Below are positions 9,163 to 17,674 of a stretch of DNA of 54,817 nucleotides, in pieces (position 1 is the first letter of the stretch; each line of letters starts with the position of its first letter). Origin of the DNA: Candidatus Saccharicenans sp. (GTDB lineage: Bacteria; Acidobacteriota; Aminicenantia; Aminicenantales; Saccharicenantaceae); the NCBI GenBank assembly GCA_030018265.1, contig JASEFX010000010.1, positions 1 through 54,817 of the forward strand, in the 5' to 3' direction. The position numbers and the translations under genes were made by a program. The notes below the pieces were generated by a model. That model had not been told where the DNA came from and did not search any database. It saw nothing but the letters and a program-made list of their open reading frames with translations.

Positions 9163-10155
9163 CTATCTTCTGAGGCTGAAGCCAAGCCAGCGACAGGTAA
9201 GCATTAAACCTTCTTTCAGCGATCGAGGGGAATAGCCGAGTTCCCGGCGGGCTTTGTCGATAGAAACTGCCCAGTTGAGAAGAAAAGTTTTTACCCAGCC
9301 TTCTGTGATCAGCGGATAAATTCCGAAGAATCGGGCCTTCCAGCTCTCCAGTCTGGCCAGAGCAAAAGCTGCCGCCGGAGAAATTTTCAGACGGACCGCT
9401 TTCCGGCCGGTTGTTTCTTCCAGAAGGTCGTAGAAACCCGAAAGAGAAACATTCTCTCCGCCCAGAAAATAGGTTTCACCCGACTGACCGCGGGACATCA
9501 GAAGTTTTAATCCGTTGACCACATCATCAACGAAAACGTAATTTCCGAGCTGAGAGCCATCTCCGAGAACCGGGCACAGCCGGTACCGCAGATAATATTT
9601 GATCAGGCGGGTTACAGAGTTCGCTTCTGTTAGCAAGCCCGGGCCAAAAACTCTGGTCGGCCTGGCCACCACTATTTCCAGGCCGCGGTTTATGTATTCA
9701 GGCACGAGCTTTTCGGCCAGGGCTTTGCTGGCTTCGTAATCGGTGAGAAAGGGGAGATGCTCCCGTCTGGTTTCCTCCACAACCGGTTGATTTTCGGAAG
9801 GTCCGCTGACCACGGCTGAACTGACAAAAACCAGACGCTTTACTCCGGCGGCCAGGGAAACCTCAAGAATGTTCTTGAATCCCTCAACGTTTACCCGGTA
9901 AAAAGTCTGCGAGTCTGGCGCCCAGTTTCTGGCGTATGCCGCCAGATGGTAGAGTTTGTCACAACCTTCAAGAGCCGGGCGCAGCTCATCTCTTCGGAGA
10001 ATGTCCGCTTTAACCGGCTCCAGCGGAAAATCTTCCGCCTGCTTGCTGCTTTCAGGATTTCTCAGAAGCAGACGCACTTTTTCTCCGTCCCGGAGCAGAC
10101 TTTCAACCAGGCGCCGGCCGATAAATCCGCTTCCGCCGGTGATCGCCGTGATCAT
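9163..10155 (-). CDS. NAD(P)-dependent SDR epimerase/dehydratase
   Basis: A 330-aa extended short-chain dehydrogenase. The dinucleotide motif TGGSGFIG lies right at the N-terminus, VFVSSAVV supplies the catalytic Ser region, and YEASK is the YxxxK active site. I take the ATG at 10155 because the dinucleotide-binding strand starts there; the longer in-frame extension to 10266 is hydrophobic junk for this fold. AAGGAGG lies 12 nt upstream. The family acts on nucleotide sugars, dihydroflavonols or 3-beta-hydroxysteroids; the substrate is not evident. It is divergent from the GH172 gene and the 128-bp gap probably holds both promoters. Confidence 0.85.
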   Translation of the reverse strand: MITAITGGSGFIGRRLVESLLRDGEKVRLLLRNPESSKQAEDFPLEPVKADILRRDELRPALEGCDKLYHLAAYARNWAPDSQTFYRVNVEGFKNILEVSLAAGVKRLVFVSSAVVSGPSENQPVVEETRREHLPFLTDYEASKALAEKLVPEYINRGLEIVVARPTRVFGPGLLTEANSVTRLIKYYLRYRLCPVLGDGSQLGNYVFVDDVVNGLKLLMSRGQSGETYFLGGENVSLSGFYDLLEETTGRKAVRLKISPAAAFALARLESWKARFFGIYPLITEGWVKTFLLNWAVSIDKARRELGYSPRSLKEGLMLTCRWLGFSLRR

Positions 10156-10283
10156 CTTTTCCCCGTGCCTCCTTATTTCAGTGATTATAAGAATAATAAT
10201 TTCTGCGGGCAAATTAAAGTTTGGACTCGGGAAGAGAATTTGTTTAATAATCATATAGTCAAACATAAAGAGAGGAGGAAAAG

Positions 10284-11492
10284 ATGAAAATAAGAAGAAT
10301 TCTTGCCATCCTGTCGACCGCCATTCTGATCATGGCCGTTTCCGGGCTGGCCCAGGAAAATTTTTCCGGAAGTTCCCTTCTGAACGACCTGGCGAAACTG
10401 AAAAATTACAAGCGGATGAGAATTTCCAGTTATGATCGTTCTGGCAAAAACGCTGATTTTATAAGGATACAGCCAGGGGAAACTGCCGAACTGGCCAGGA
10501 TTGAGGGTGCCGGAATCATCACCCACATCTGGATAACGCTCTCCTCGCCCGACCCGATGATCAGGCGCAACGCTGTTCTCAGGATGTACTGGGATGGGGA
10601 GAAAAATCCGAGCGTCGAATGCCCGCTCGGGGATTTTTTTGGTCAGGGCTGGAGTGAGAAGTACAATTTCATCAGCCTGCCGCTGGCTGCGGCTCCGGGT
10701 GGCGGTAATGCGCTTAACTGCTATTTCCCGATGCCTTTCAGCAACGGAGCTCTGATCACTCTGGAGAATCAATCAGACCAGCCGATCAATGCTTTTTACT
10801 ATTACATCGATTACGAGAAGCATAAATCTATTCCCGCGGATCTTGGCCGTTTCCACGCCTTCTGGAACCGGGAATTGACAGAACCGGGAGAGGATGGTGA
10901 GAACGAATGGTCGGTCCTCGGACCTCAGGCTCCGAATCTCGACGGGTCGAGGAATTATCTGATTGCTGACATCGAAGGAAAAGGTCAGTTTGTCGGGATC
11001 AACTATTACGTGGATAATCCCTCGCCGATGTGGTACGGGGAAGGCGATGATATGTTTTTTATCGACGGCGAGAAATGGCCGCCGTCGCTTCACGGAACCG
11101 GCACCGAAGATTTCTTCAACAGTTCCTGGAGTCCAAAAGAGATTTATCAGCATCCGCTTTTCGGTTACGCCAGGGTTAATAATGAATCCGGCTGGCTCGG
11201 GCGAACCCACTGTTATCGTTTTTTCCTGGAGTCGCCGATCACTTTTGAAAAATCTTTAAGAGCTACCATCGAACACGGTCACAACAACTGTCTTGTTCTG
11301 GACCTGGTCACGGTGGCTTACTGGTATCAGAAGGAACCGCACAAACCCTTTCCCGCTCTGAGGCCGAAAGAAGCGAGGCAGAATATGCCGCCGGTCGGGG
11401 TGGTGGAAATTCATCGCTGGCGGGAAGCCTGGAGGCAATCCCAGGGCGGCGGAAAACTCTGGGGAAACGAGAAAAAGGAAGAGAAAAAATAA
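10284..11492 (+). CDS. GH172 (DUF2961) family glycoside hydrolase, exported
   Basis: A 402-aa protein with a signal peptide (cleavage near SGLAQ, residue 24). The DUF2961 core is clear: GIITHIWIT, VLRMYWDGE, PLGDFFGQG, LNCYFPMPF and GTGTEDFFNSSW, the last carrying a conserved acidic residue. Known GH172 enzymes act on difructose dianhydride, alpha-D-fructofuranosides or alpha-D-arabinofuranosides. The specificity here is unknown. SD GGAGGA precedes the ATG. With the sialidase-like protein at the left edge it hints at exported glycan degradation. A terminator follows directly. Confidence 0.9.
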   Translation: MKIRRILAILSTAILIMAVSGLAQENFSGSSLLNDLAKLKNYKRMRISSYDRSGKNADFIRIQPGETAELARIEGAGIITHIWITLSSPDPMIRRNAVLRMYWDGEKNPSVECPLGDFFGQGWSEKYNFISLPLAAAPGGGNALNCYFPMPFSNGALITLENQSDQPINAFYYYIDYEKHKSIPADLGRFHAFWNRELTEPGEDGENEWSVLGPQAPNLDGSRNYLIADIEGKGQFVGINYYVDNPSPMWYGEGDDMFFIDGEKWPPSLHGTGTEDFFNSSWSPKEIYQHPLFGYARVNNESGWLGRTHCYRFFLESPITFEKSLRATIEHGHNNCLVLDLVTVAYWYQKEPHKPFPALRPKEARQNMPPVGVVEIHRWREAWRQSQGGGKLWGNEKKEEKK

Positions 11493-11519
11493 CCCCTGAC
11501 CGTAGTTAGAGGGGTTTTT
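11491..11519 (+). terminator. Intrinsic terminator after the GH172 gene
   Basis: AACCCCT (11491-11497) pairs with AGGGGTT (11510-11516) across a 12-nt loop, followed by TTT. It overlaps the stop codon. Confidence 0.75.
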
Positions 11520-11546
11520 GAAATAAGCGCTTAAAAAAGAGCTGGA

Positions 11547-12512
11547 CTAAACTTGCGGCGGGTCTTCTTTCTTTGAAAGAAATCGGGCAGCTTTTTTCCT
11601 GTTGCCGGCGACTTTAATGGCGCCAGGGAGAACTTTTATTCTAACCTCCTCAAGAGCCCCGAGATATTCCCCGTTGTACTGTACCTCGAGGTTCTCACCT
11701 CTGATGGTCACCGCCCGCGCCCTGAAATGCCGGAGTTTTTTCTGAAGCAGGCCAAAATAAATCAGAGGGAAAAGCAGGATGTAAAGAAGAGGCGACATTT
11801 CGAAAAGGATGATATCTAGATAGCCATCGTCGAGTCTGGCCTGAGGGGCAACCAGCCAGCTGTAGCCGAAATAATTGCTGTTGCCGATGACACAGTCGAG
11901 AAACCGGCTGGTGATGGTTAAATGTTCATATTCTCGACCTTTTCTGTCGACTGCCTCAAACACCTCCAGAACGCTTTCCTTCCTTCTGTAAAAAAGCAAT
12001 TTGCGAGCAGCCAGCAAATGGCCGATCAGTCCGGGCACTGAGTGCCTGGTTTTTTCCCCGGTGACCGCCGCAGTGGCGCCAACGCTGGCGAAAGCGGCGA
12101 TGCGGTCTTCGAGCTGGATGAGGTCGATAGGGAAAACGTCGCCATCAAAAAGATAGTCGATGGCCTTGAACGGATTCCTGGGGATACCAAGCGATTTACG
12201 GAAAGCATTGCCGCTGCCAAAAGGAATTACCCCGAAAACCACCCGGTCCTGGCGGCCGGCTTCAAATATACCCTGGAGCACGTCGGCTATGGTCCCATCT
12301 CCCCCGACAGCCACCACCATCTCGGCCGAAGAGCATATTTCCCGGGTCATTTTCACGGTTTCTTCTTTTGTCCGGGGAGTGTCGAGACAGCTTCCGGGCA
12401 GTCTTCTTATAAGCTCGGCCCGCAGTTTTCTTCTTCTTTTCCAGCGCTTGTTGGCAGCCAGCGGGTTGATCAGGCATACAATTCTTCTATTTTGATTGTT
12501 TTTTTCGGTCAT
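11547..12512 (-). CDS. Diacylglycerol/sphingosine kinase-family lipid kinase
   Basis: A 321-aa protein of the DagK/YegS family. It has an INPLAANKR strand near the N-terminus, the nucleotide motif VAVGGDGTIADV (about residues 86-97) and PFGSGNAFRKSLGI, all diagnostic of the DAGK catalytic domain. It should phosphorylate a lipid such as diacylglycerol with ATP at the inner membrane, aiding phospholipid recycling. It follows the PHP metallohydrolase gene on the same strand with a 67-nt gap, so they may share an operon, although no functional link is obvious. Confidence 0.88.
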   Translation of the reverse strand: MTEKNNQNRRIVCLINPLAANKRWKRRRKLRAELIRRLPGSCLDTPRTKEETVKMTREICSSAEMVVAVGGDGTIADVLQGIFEAGRQDRVVFGVIPFGSGNAFRKSLGIPRNPFKAIDYLFDGDVFPIDLIQLEDRIAAFASVGATAAVTGEKTRHSVPGLIGHLLAARKLLFYRRKESVLEVFEAVDRKGREYEHLTITSRFLDCVIGNSNYFGYSWLVAPQARLDDGYLDIILFEMSPLLYILLFPLIYFGLLQKKLRHFRARAVTIRGENLEVQYNGEYLGALEEVRIKVLPGAIKVAGNRKKAARFLSKKEDPPQV

Positions 12513-12579
12513 GGCTGTGCGTGTTTTTTTCCTGGTAAAATCCCTGTATTTATATCACGACCGCTGCCTGGTGTCAAAA

Positions 12580-15057
12580 TCAGTCGCCGTAAGATCCTGC
12601 AGTCTTTATTTTTGCCGGTCGCGGCGCGTCAAAACGGCCGTTTCCGTCGACGTCGACAAAAACCGGGTTGGTCAGGGCATAGGGAAGCGCGGCCTCCTCA
12701 AGTTTGTTGTTTCTAGCCGGTTGCTGGACCACAGGATAGAGGGACTTAAACCCGATAGCTTCAACCGCCAGATAGGAATCAACCGGGAGCTCGACCTCAA
12801 ATTTTCTGTCGAATTTTTCCGCGGTCGTTGCTGTGGCCGTAACCGGGAAAATGATTTTCCTCTCACCGTTGACGATGAGCCGGACTTCGTCAATGGCCAC
12901 CCAGGGAGCGGATAGAACTCTGACTCTGACTTTAACCCGACCCTTTCGGGCAGTCAGCAGGTCGCCAGGACGGTAAAGGTTGTCCACCACGAAATCGACC
13001 ACCGGGCCGTTGGTCACGAACGATTGTCCCTTTTTCAAGGCTGAGGCCAGTTCTTCCCAGCTGAGTTCGCTCAACTTGCCCGGATAGCGGACAACCACCC
13101 GGGAATATCCAGGTTCGCTGCCGGCGGCACCGTGGGAATCAGAAGAGCCCACGGCCGCGAAGAAGTAGCCTTTGTTGAGGAGGTTAAGCCAGTCCTTGAT
13201 TGCCTGGTCGTTTCCGCCGTAATACACCGCTCCGTTCATAACTTCTATCAGGTCAAAAGAAAGGTCCAGGTCGCCCTCAGCTGAATCAGCTCTATCCGGG
13301 TCGAGTTTTATGTTTTCAAAATAGCCGAGCCTGCCGGCTCGCGGATGGTTCAATTGAAGCAGGGATGCGGGATTTTTCTTTATGCAGGCGCGGAAGAGGT
13401 CCTCAACTCGCTCAAAAGCCGGGATTATCGAACCGGCAGTTTTCTCCTCAGGTCTGATCCTTACCGGAAAATTGTTAAAATGGAGGTAGGAGTTCAACGG
13501 AGTGACTTCCACACCCGGAAACACCTTCAGGCGGGAGTCCAGACGAAGCCGGTTGAGTTCCTGCTGGTAATCGGTGACATAATTGTGGTCGGTGGAAATG
13601 GCCACGTCGATATTCTCGGCGGCGATCGATTTAAGCCTTTCTCTGATGCTCAGACTGCCGTCGGAATTTATCGTATGGAGATGAGGGTCGACCGAAAGGT
13701 ATCCTTTCAGCTCGACCGCCTTTTCCAGCCGGAAAGAAATTTCCTGTTTCTGACCGTCCAGGATTTCAACCACTCGCTCGGAGGTGGTGTAGAACGGCCC
13801 GTAGGAAGCGATTGCCAGATACTGCCCGGCAGCCAGCTCGACTTCCAGCGGTTGCGGATGGGCGTAAACGACGTTCTTGAACCTTTCCCAGCTGCGACCG
13901 CTGGCAACAGGGTTTTCGGGTTGAAAATAGGGAGTTCTGGTATTTCCGAGACCGAAGAAGGTGATTTTTCCCGGAAGGGGCTCGCCTTTTATGTCAAGCA
14001 GGCGGATTTTTAACTGTCCGGTGGCCGGTCGGGAAATTTCAAAGCGGTTTTCTCCGGTGCCGGTTATTCTGATTGTTTTTTCCACCACGGCCGGGAAAAG
14101 CGAGGCCCGCAGGCGATAGATGCCTTCAGGCAGCCAGAGGTTCAGACGTATTTCTCCCCGGCAGTAATGCCGGAAGAAAACAGAAGAGGACAGAATTTCC
14201 TCAACGACAATTTCTGCTTCATTTTCCCCGGGGTTTCCAACGATAATTTCTGCCGGCCTGACCTCCCTCTTCAACAGAGAGTAAATTTCCGCCAGCAGTT
14301 CGGACACCTCACGGCGAACGATCAGCGCATAGTTGAATTCAACCTGCTGTCCGGGGAGAAGCCGGTCAGGCAGGGCTGGCGGCTGGCTTCCGAGGTTCAC
14401 CCAGGCGAGATAAAGGTCTTTTTTCTGGTAAACGCGGAAATTCAGGTCGGGAAAATATTTTTGATGGTAGGGATTGAAATGGTAAGAATGAAGCGCGTTA
14501 AAATAGACCGAGAGGGTCAGATTGTCGATCGCCTTCTGACCGCTGTTGCGGAAAACACTTTTTATCCTCAGCTGTCCTTTTTCCGGGTAAATGGAGTAGG
14601 TCGTTCTGACCTCTCCGGTTTCCTGGTGACGTCCGGTGAAATCCGCTTTGAATTCGAGAACAAGCGGGGCGGTTCTGGTCTTCGGAAGTATAGTTTTCAG
14701 GAGCTGGTAACCTGGATAATAATAATCAAAACCGGTCCTTATCTGGAGCTGCCCGGCATTCAGTCTGTTGCCTGAGGGGAAATCCGCTGGCACCAGGGCC
14801 AGAATGGCTCCCTGACCCTCGGGGAATGGGAGATAGGTTATTTCCCTGAAATCCCGGGGGCTTTGTCCGATGAGATAAAGATAGCGGCCGTCGTTAATCA
14901 GATAATCGCCTGCTCTGGCGACGGAATTCAACTCGCCCGGCAGGTCCTCCGGCCGGTTAACCTTCTTCAGGTCGATGACCGCTTCAACCGGAGTCAACAA
15001 AATCCAGAAAAGCAGGCTCGCCAGTAAGATTTTTTTTGCCTTCTTCCAGCTGAGCAT
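12580..15057 (-). CDS. Large exported PHP-domain metallohydrolase (CehA/McbA-like)
   Basis: An 825-aa protein with a signal peptide (cleavage near PVEA, residue 26). The N-terminal half is beta-rich and includes an approximately 80-residue carboxypeptidase-regulatory-like segment (LLDIKGEPLPGKITFFG). From about residue 455 comes a PHP domain with metal ligands in VDPHLHTINSDGS, ISTDHNYV, PGVEVTP and GSSDSHGAAGS. A beta domain follows (about 690-800), ending at a DVDGNGRFDAP motif. CehA/McbA relatives hydrolyse phosphoesters or carbamates; the substrate here is unknown. SD GGAGG lies just upstream of the ATG. The length and multidomain shape are typical of exported PHP proteins. Confidence 0.85.
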   Translation of the reverse strand: MLSWKKAKKILLASLLFWILLTPVEAVIDLKKVNRPEDLPGELNSVARAGDYLINDGRYLYLIGQSPRDFREITYLPFPEGQGAILALVPADFPSGNRLNAGQLQIRTGFDYYYPGYQLLKTILPKTRTAPLVLEFKADFTGRHQETGEVRTTYSIYPEKGQLRIKSVFRNSGQKAIDNLTLSVYFNALHSYHFNPYHQKYFPDLNFRVYQKKDLYLAWVNLGSQPPALPDRLLPGQQVEFNYALIVRREVSELLAEIYSLLKREVRPAEIIVGNPGENEAEIVVEEILSSSVFFRHYCRGEIRLNLWLPEGIYRLRASLFPAVVEKTIRITGTGENRFEISRPATGQLKIRLLDIKGEPLPGKITFFGLGNTRTPYFQPENPVASGRSWERFKNVVYAHPQPLEVELAAGQYLAIASYGPFYTTSERVVEILDGQKQEISFRLEKAVELKGYLSVDPHLHTINSDGSLSIRERLKSIAAENIDVAISTDHNYVTDYQQELNRLRLDSRLKVFPGVEVTPLNSYLHFNNFPVRIRPEEKTAGSIIPAFERVEDLFRACIKKNPASLLQLNHPRAGRLGYFENIKLDPDRADSAEGDLDLSFDLIEVMNGAVYYGGNDQAIKDWLNLLNKGYFFAAVGSSDSHGAAGSEPGYSRVVVRYPGKLSELSWEELASALKKGQSFVTNGPVVDFVVDNLYRPGDLLTARKGRVKVRVRVLSAPWVAIDEVRLIVNGERKIIFPVTATATTAEKFDRKFEVELPVDSYLAVEAIGFKSLYPVVQQPARNNKLEEAALPYALTNPVFVDVDGNGRFDAPRPAKIKTAGSYGD

Positions 15058-15159
15058 GACCTCCTCCCTGTGTTCGTTTACATATTAACAAAAAATGATG
15101 TCCGGAATAAGAATTTTTTCAATTTATTTTTCCCTCTTAAATGCTAAAATATTCTGGCG

Positions 15160-16134
15160 ATGATTAGCCTGCCGAAAAGAATCGTGACTGTCATGGACCG
15201 GAGATTTCTTTTCCGGGTGGAAGATAGCGATCGTCCTTCCGATTACAAAAAATATGAGGACCTGCGGCAGACCGTCTGGCAGTTTGCCGAGGATCACCTG
15301 GCCGGCACCAGGAACCTTCTGTGCGAAAATTTCCTGCATGAGGGCAGCAGTCTGTTCATCGGAGTTTTTGAAGAGGATGAAAACGGCGATTTTACGCTGG
15401 ATGACCGGCATCTGGTTGGCTTCAGCTACGGTTTTGTCGGGTTGAAGGACAAATCTCTCGGTTTCAGCCGTCCGGAAAACCTCTGGTTTTACTCTCAGTT
15501 TCTCGGAGTCAGACCTGATCGTTTGAATTACGGCCTGGGGATTATGATTAAAGAATTTCAGAAAGAAATCCTGCTGGGTGTTTTTCAAATTGACACCGTG
15601 GTCTGCACCTACGACCCGCTAACAGCTGTTAACGCTTACCGTAACATCCGTCATTTCGGAATGGAAGTCGTTGAATACCGCGTGGCTCCATACGGAGAGT
15701 ATGGAGGTCGTCTGAATCGTCCGGATGTGCCTTCAGACCGTTTTTTTATGTCCTGGAATCTCCGGAAGGAACACCGTCCTTTTGTCCCGCGGGAAAAAGT
15801 TGAGAGTTTTTTGAGAAGCTATCCCCGGGTGCTTGAGGTCAGCTATCAGCAGGTGACGACAGAAAAAGGACAGGCTGTTCTGGAGGTGCCGGAGGAAGTG
15901 GTTCTTAATCTAGAATCTGAATTTCTGCTGGTTCCGGTTCCCTCCGATTTTTACCTGATGCTCAACCTCACCGATGTTGAGAAGCCTGAAATAAGGCAGC
16001 TGCCGGTAGACTGGCGAATGAAAACAAGAGAAGTTTTTCTTCATTATTTTCAGCGCGGTTTCCGGGTGGTTGACTTCGTCAAGACTGACGGCGAACCCCG
16101 TCGGTGTTGCTATCTGCTGATGAGGTCAGGATGA
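15160..16134 (+). CDS. COG3375-like predicted GNAT acyltransferase
   Basis: A 324-aa cytoplasmic protein. The central block LWFYSQFLGVRPDRLNYGLGIMIKEFQ looks like the acetyl-CoA-binding strand-turn-helix of GNAT enzymes. The following segments (VVCTYDPLTAVNAYRNIRHFG, and PSDRFFMSWNL) match the COG3375 pattern as I remember it. The C-terminal third adds a substrate-domain-like beta/alpha segment. It presumably transfers an acyl group, but the acceptor is unknown. The start at 15160 has a poor SD; a downstream ATG (codon 12) is an alternative. A palindrome directly follows the stop codon. Confidence 0.65.
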   Translation: MISLPKRIVTVMDRRFLFRVEDSDRPSDYKKYEDLRQTVWQFAEDHLAGTRNLLCENFLHEGSSLFIGVFEEDENGDFTLDDRHLVGFSYGFVGLKDKSLGFSRPENLWFYSQFLGVRPDRLNYGLGIMIKEFQKEILLGVFQIDTVVCTYDPLTAVNAYRNIRHFGMEVVEYRVAPYGEYGGRLNRPDVPSDRFFMSWNLRKEHRPFVPREKVESFLRSYPRVLEVSYQQVTTEKGQAVLEVPEEVVLNLESEFLLVPVPSDFYLMLNLTDVEKPEIRQLPVDWRMKTREVFLHYFQRGFRVVDFVKTDGEPRRCCYLLMRSG

Positions 16135-16136
16135 TG

Positions 16137-16159
16137 GTTTGAAAAAAGTGTTTTCAAAC
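16137..16159. repeat. Perfect 9-bp inverted repeat, possible operator
   Basis: GTTTGAAAA (16137-16145) and TTTTCAAAC (16151-16159) are perfect inverted copies with a 5-nt spacer. The right arm overlaps the -35 position of a TATAAT promoter for the M19 gene, which is a classic repressor placement. It could alternatively end the upstream transcript, but it lacks a 3' T-tract. Confidence 0.45.
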
Positions 16160-16180
16160 TCTGCCGCCCGGAATTATAAT
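16152..16180 (+). promoter_or_regulatory. Putative promoter of the M19 dipeptidase gene
   Basis: A perfect TATAAT (16175-16180) has a poor -35 (TTTCAA, 16152-16157) at 17 bp. A weak -35 overlapping an inverted repeat fits a regulated promoter. Confidence 0.45.
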
Positions 16181-16189
16181 CTGAATTTT

Positions 16190-16221
16190 TAATCCTTCAG
16201 GCTGAAGCCGCGAAAGGATTA
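16190..16221 (+). other. Leader hairpin upstream of the M19 gene
   Basis: TAATCCTT (16190-16197) pairs with AAGGATTA (16214-16221), and inside it GGC/GCC closes a TGAA tetraloop (16200-16209). It starts about 10 nt after the TATAAT box, at or near the 5' end of the mRNA. It may stabilise the transcript; no ligand motif is evident. Confidence 0.4.
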
Positions 16222-16281
16222 GGCCGGAGAGTCAACGAAAATGAAAAAATTTTTATATTCCGGGAATATCGGGAGGTTATG

Positions 16282-17568
16282 ATGCGCTTCAGGAAGAACA
16301 GATTTTTAAGGAACAGCCTGATTCTTTCGGTCGGGTTGATTTTAATCTTTTTCTTGTCGAGCGGTTGCAAAAAATCAGAGGTAAAAATGACTCCGGAATC
16401 TCTGGAAGCCAGCGCCCGGGAAATACACAGAAAGATACTCACGCTTGATACTCATTGCGACACGGCCATGATGCTTCTCCGGGGAAACTGGAATCCTGCG
16501 GAAAGGCACGACCCGAGCCTGCCGGGCAGCGGGAAAATAGACCTCCCGCGGATGAAGGAAGGCGGACTCGACGCAGAATTTTTTGCTGCCTTTGTGGCTC
16601 AGGGGCCACGGACAGAAGAAGGTTACGCTCAGGCCAGAAAGAGGGTTGAAGAGTTGATTCAAGCTGTGAAGAAGATGGTCGATGACAACCGTTCGCTGAT
16701 CGGGCTGGCTCTTTCGCCTGAAGACGCTTACCGGCTGAAGAAGGAAGGAAAACTGGCGGCTTTCCTGGGCATTGAGAATGGCTATGCCATTGGCCGCAAC
16801 CTCAGCCTCATCAAATATTTTTATGATCTGGGAGTTCGCTACATAACCCTCTGCCATTCTTCCGACAATGATATCTGTGATTCTTCCACCGACCGCAGCG
16901 ACCCGGAGGACCGGGGGTTGAGCGAATTCGGACGTGAGGTGGTGCGTGAATGCAACCGGGTCGGGATGATCATCGATATTTCTCATGCATCCGATAAGAG
17001 CTTCTATGATGTGCTTCAGGTAAGTCAGGCGCCGATCATCGCTTCCCATTCCTGCGCCCGGGCAGTTTGTGATAATCCCCGTAATCTGACGGATGAGATG
17101 ATAAAAGCTCTGGCCGCGCGTGGAGGGGTTGTCCAGATTTGCTTCCTTTCGGCCTATGTTAAAACTCCTCGACCCAATCCGGAAAGAGATAAAGCTCTGG
17201 CCGAATTCCGGGCTAAGTTTGGCAGTTGGAGAAATATTCAGGATGAGGAAAAGCGCCGGAAAATCATGGAAGAATGGGAAGAGTTGAACCGACGCTTTCC
17301 GCAGGACCTGGCGACGGTGCAGGACCTGGTGGACCACATCGACCACGTGGTGAAGCTGGTGGGCGTTGATTATGTCGGCATCGGAACCGATTTTGACGGC
17401 GGAGGCGGTGTCATTGGCTGCAACGATGTCAGTCAGATGGTCAACGTCACGGTTGAACTGCTGCGGCGTGGCTACAGCGAGAAGGATATAGAGAAAATCT
17501 GGGGCAAAAATTTCTTCCGTGTGTTCAACCGCGTGCAGGAGGTGGCCAGAAACCTCAGCCGCTCCTGA
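16282..17568 (+). CDS. M19 membrane dipeptidase, lipoprotein
   Basis: A 428-aa renal-dipeptidase-type enzyme. The N-terminus has a lipoprotein signal (hydrophobic core, then SSGC near residue 29). The two-zinc site is visible: LDTHCD, the glutamate in GIENGYAIG, LCHSSDND and ISHAS, with the downstream Asp in GIGTDFDGGG. It hydrolyses dipeptides, including those with a C-terminal D-residue, at the membrane surface. Two ATGs lie in tandem (16279, 16282); SD GGGAGG (16271-16276) fits the second better with 5-nt spacing. It stands alone, with its own promoter. Confidence 0.92.
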   Translation: MRFRKNRFLRNSLILSVGLILIFFLSSGCKKSEVKMTPESLEASAREIHRKILTLDTHCDTAMMLLRGNWNPAERHDPSLPGSGKIDLPRMKEGGLDAEFFAAFVAQGPRTEEGYAQARKRVEELIQAVKKMVDDNRSLIGLALSPEDAYRLKKEGKLAAFLGIENGYAIGRNLSLIKYFYDLGVRYITLCHSSDNDICDSSTDRSDPEDRGLSEFGREVVRECNRVGMIIDISHASDKSFYDVLQVSQAPIIASHSCARAVCDNPRNLTDEMIKALAARGGVVQICFLSAYVKTPRPNPERDKALAEFRAKFGSWRNIQDEEKRRKIMEEWEELNRRFPQDLATVQDLVDHIDHVVKLVGVDYVGIGTDFDGGGGVIGCNDVSQMVNVTVELLRRGYSEKDIEKIWGKNFFRVFNRVQEVARNLSRS

Positions 17569-17674
17569 ATCGGTCAGAAGTATTAAGCCCGTAAAGCCCG
17601 GTTCTGGCAGCTGATGAATGCCCCGGTTAAGAAAAGGTGATTTTAGCCGGTTAATAAGCTATTATTTATATGTG

